The notes beneath the pieces are model-generated. The model saw only the letters and a program-made list of their open reading frames with translations. It made no database searches and was not told the DNA's origin. From CAZLLV01 sp964560325 (lineage in GTDB: Bacteria > Acidobacteriota > Thermoanaerobaculia > Multivoradales > DATKCC01), in contig CAZLLV010000356.1 in NCBI GenBank assembly GCA_964560325.1, positions 1 through 14,274 on the forward strand: DNA of 14,274 nucleotides, in the 5' to 3' direction. Shown piece after piece: positions 13,380 to 14,274 of the stretch (positions are counted from its first letter, which is position 1; each line of letters starts with the position of its first letter). Position numbers and translations under genes: made by a program.

Positions 13380-14274
13380 ATGGACGCCGTGATCCAGGAC
13401 CTGCGCTACGCCCTCCGTTCCCTCGCCGGCCGGCCCGCCCACGCCGCCGCGGTGGTCGCCACCTGGGCCCTCGGGCTGGGCGCCGCCATCGCGGTCTTCG
13501 CCGTCGCGTGGGGCGTGCTCTGGAAGCCGCTGCCGTACGACGACCCGGAGCGGCTGGTCGTGGTCTGGCAGACCGACCTGCACAACGAATCGGACAGCGA
13601 GCGCGCATCGGTGCCCGACCTACGCGACTTCCAGGCGCACAGCCGGTCGTTCGACGGGCTCGTCGGCGTCTCGACCCAGCCGATGAACCTGAAGGCCGAC
13701 CCGGGCGGCGAGACCGAGCGGGTCGCCACGGCCGGGATCTCTCACCGGTTGCCGGCGATGCTCGGCCGCGGCCCGGTGATGGGGCGGTCGTTCACCGCCG
13801 GCGAGGACCGGCCGGGAGCGCCGGCGGTGGCGATGATCTCGCACGAGCTCTGGCGCACCCGGTTCGGCGGCGACCCGGGCGCGGTCGGGTCGGTGGTGAG
13901 CCTCGACGAGGTGCCGACCGAGATCGTGGGCGTGCTGCCGGACGACTTCGACCTCCCGTTCGAAGAGACGCAGGTCTGGCGCCCGTTCTCCGCCACCGTG
14001 AGCGAGCTCGCGGAGCTGCGCGGGGTCCACGGGACGTCGATCTTCGGCCGGCTGGCCGACGGCGTGACGCTCGAGGCGGCGCAGAGCGAGATGTCGGGCA
14101 TCGCGAAGCGGCTCGAGGCCGAGTACCCCGTGGACAACGTCGGCCGCGGCGTCCGCATCGAGCCGCTGCGCGAGGCGGTCGCCGGCGACGCCCGCCCGCC
14201 GCTCCTGGTCCTCCTGGGCGCGGTCCTCCTCCTGCTCGTGATCGCGGGCGCCAACGCCGGCGCCCTCGTCCTGT
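13380..14274 (+). CDS. Second ADOP-type permease (cut by window edge)
   Basis: Paralogue of the preceding permease; the first 298 codons are present and the gene runs off the end. It begins MDAVIQDLRYALRSLAGRP. TM1 is at about 22-45 (VVATWALGLGAAIAVFAVAWG), followed by the periplasmic MacB core (ISHELWRTRFGGDPGAVGS matches the corresponding LSHGLWQRRFGADPAVVGS of the first copy) and the start of TM2 (PLLVLLGAVLLLLVIAGANA). GAGGAG lies about 10 nt before the ATG, and only 34 nt separate it from the first permease, so they share a transcript. TM1 lacks the usual IGANTA(V/I)F wording (GAAIAVF instead), showing the two copies are well diverged and not a recent duplication. Confidence 0.9.
   Translation, partial: MDAVIQDLRYALRSLAGRPAHAAAVVATWALGLGAAIAVFAVAWGVLWKPLPYDDPERLVVVWQTDLHNESDSERASVPDLRDFQAHSRSFDGLVGVSTQPMNLKADPGGETERVATAGISHRLPAMLGRGPVMGRSFTAGEDRPGAPAVAMISHELWRTRFGGDPGAVGSVVSLDEVPTEIVGVLPDDFDLPFEETQVWRPFSATVSELAELRGVHGTSIFGRLADGVTLEAAQSEMSGIAKRLEAEYPVDNVGRGVRIEPLREAVAGDARPPLLVLLGAVLLLLVIAGANAGALVL

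Overview
The window is very GC-rich and has dense, tightly packed genes, many starting with GTG. Two tandem MacB/FtsX-type permeases of the ADOP kind ('acidobacterial duplicated orphan permeases'), a paired ArsA-like ATPase operon and HAIR-like heat-shock operators suggest an Acidobacteriota-type genome. That assignment is inference; there is no rRNA or other marker here.

Layout. Positions 1-2000 carry two minus-strand chaperone genes: a J-domain co-chaperone without zinc finger (cbpA type) and the first 287 codons of clpB. Each has a GAGT-N7-ACTC inverted repeat like the HspR operator HAIR. About 2053-3494 is an apparently complete IS110-family insertion sequence, organised like the IS1111 group: an 11-bp subterminal inverted repeat, a DEDD transposase and a long noncoding 3' part. 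From about 3500 to 6255 the minus strand carries a 7Fe-type ferredoxin gene and the tetrapyrrole genes hemL and hemB (hemB first). Divergent from hemB, from 6300, are two overlapping ArsA/Get3-like ATPase genes. A polyhydroxyalkanoate (PHA) group follows: a PhaR-type regulator behind a clear promoter, a phasin, and a patatin-like hydrolase overlapping the phasin gene. The window ends with one complete and one truncated ADOP permease gene.

The most striking feature is the noncoding 3' part of the insertion sequence. It folds on paper like a bridge RNA (seekRNA), and its two target guides can be read directly. One 13-nt segment equals the rejoined target across the insertion point, and one 9-nt segment is the exact reverse complement of the right target half. 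They lie on opposite sides of one internal loop, so the element still carries the RNA that explains where it sits. A perfect TTGACA at its right end is placed to form a junction promoter when the element circularises.

Other points of interest are a tandem 24-bp palindromic repeat inserted in frame in the first ArsA-like gene, loss of the signature lysine in the second, and the coupling of a patatin-like enzyme to the phasin gene.
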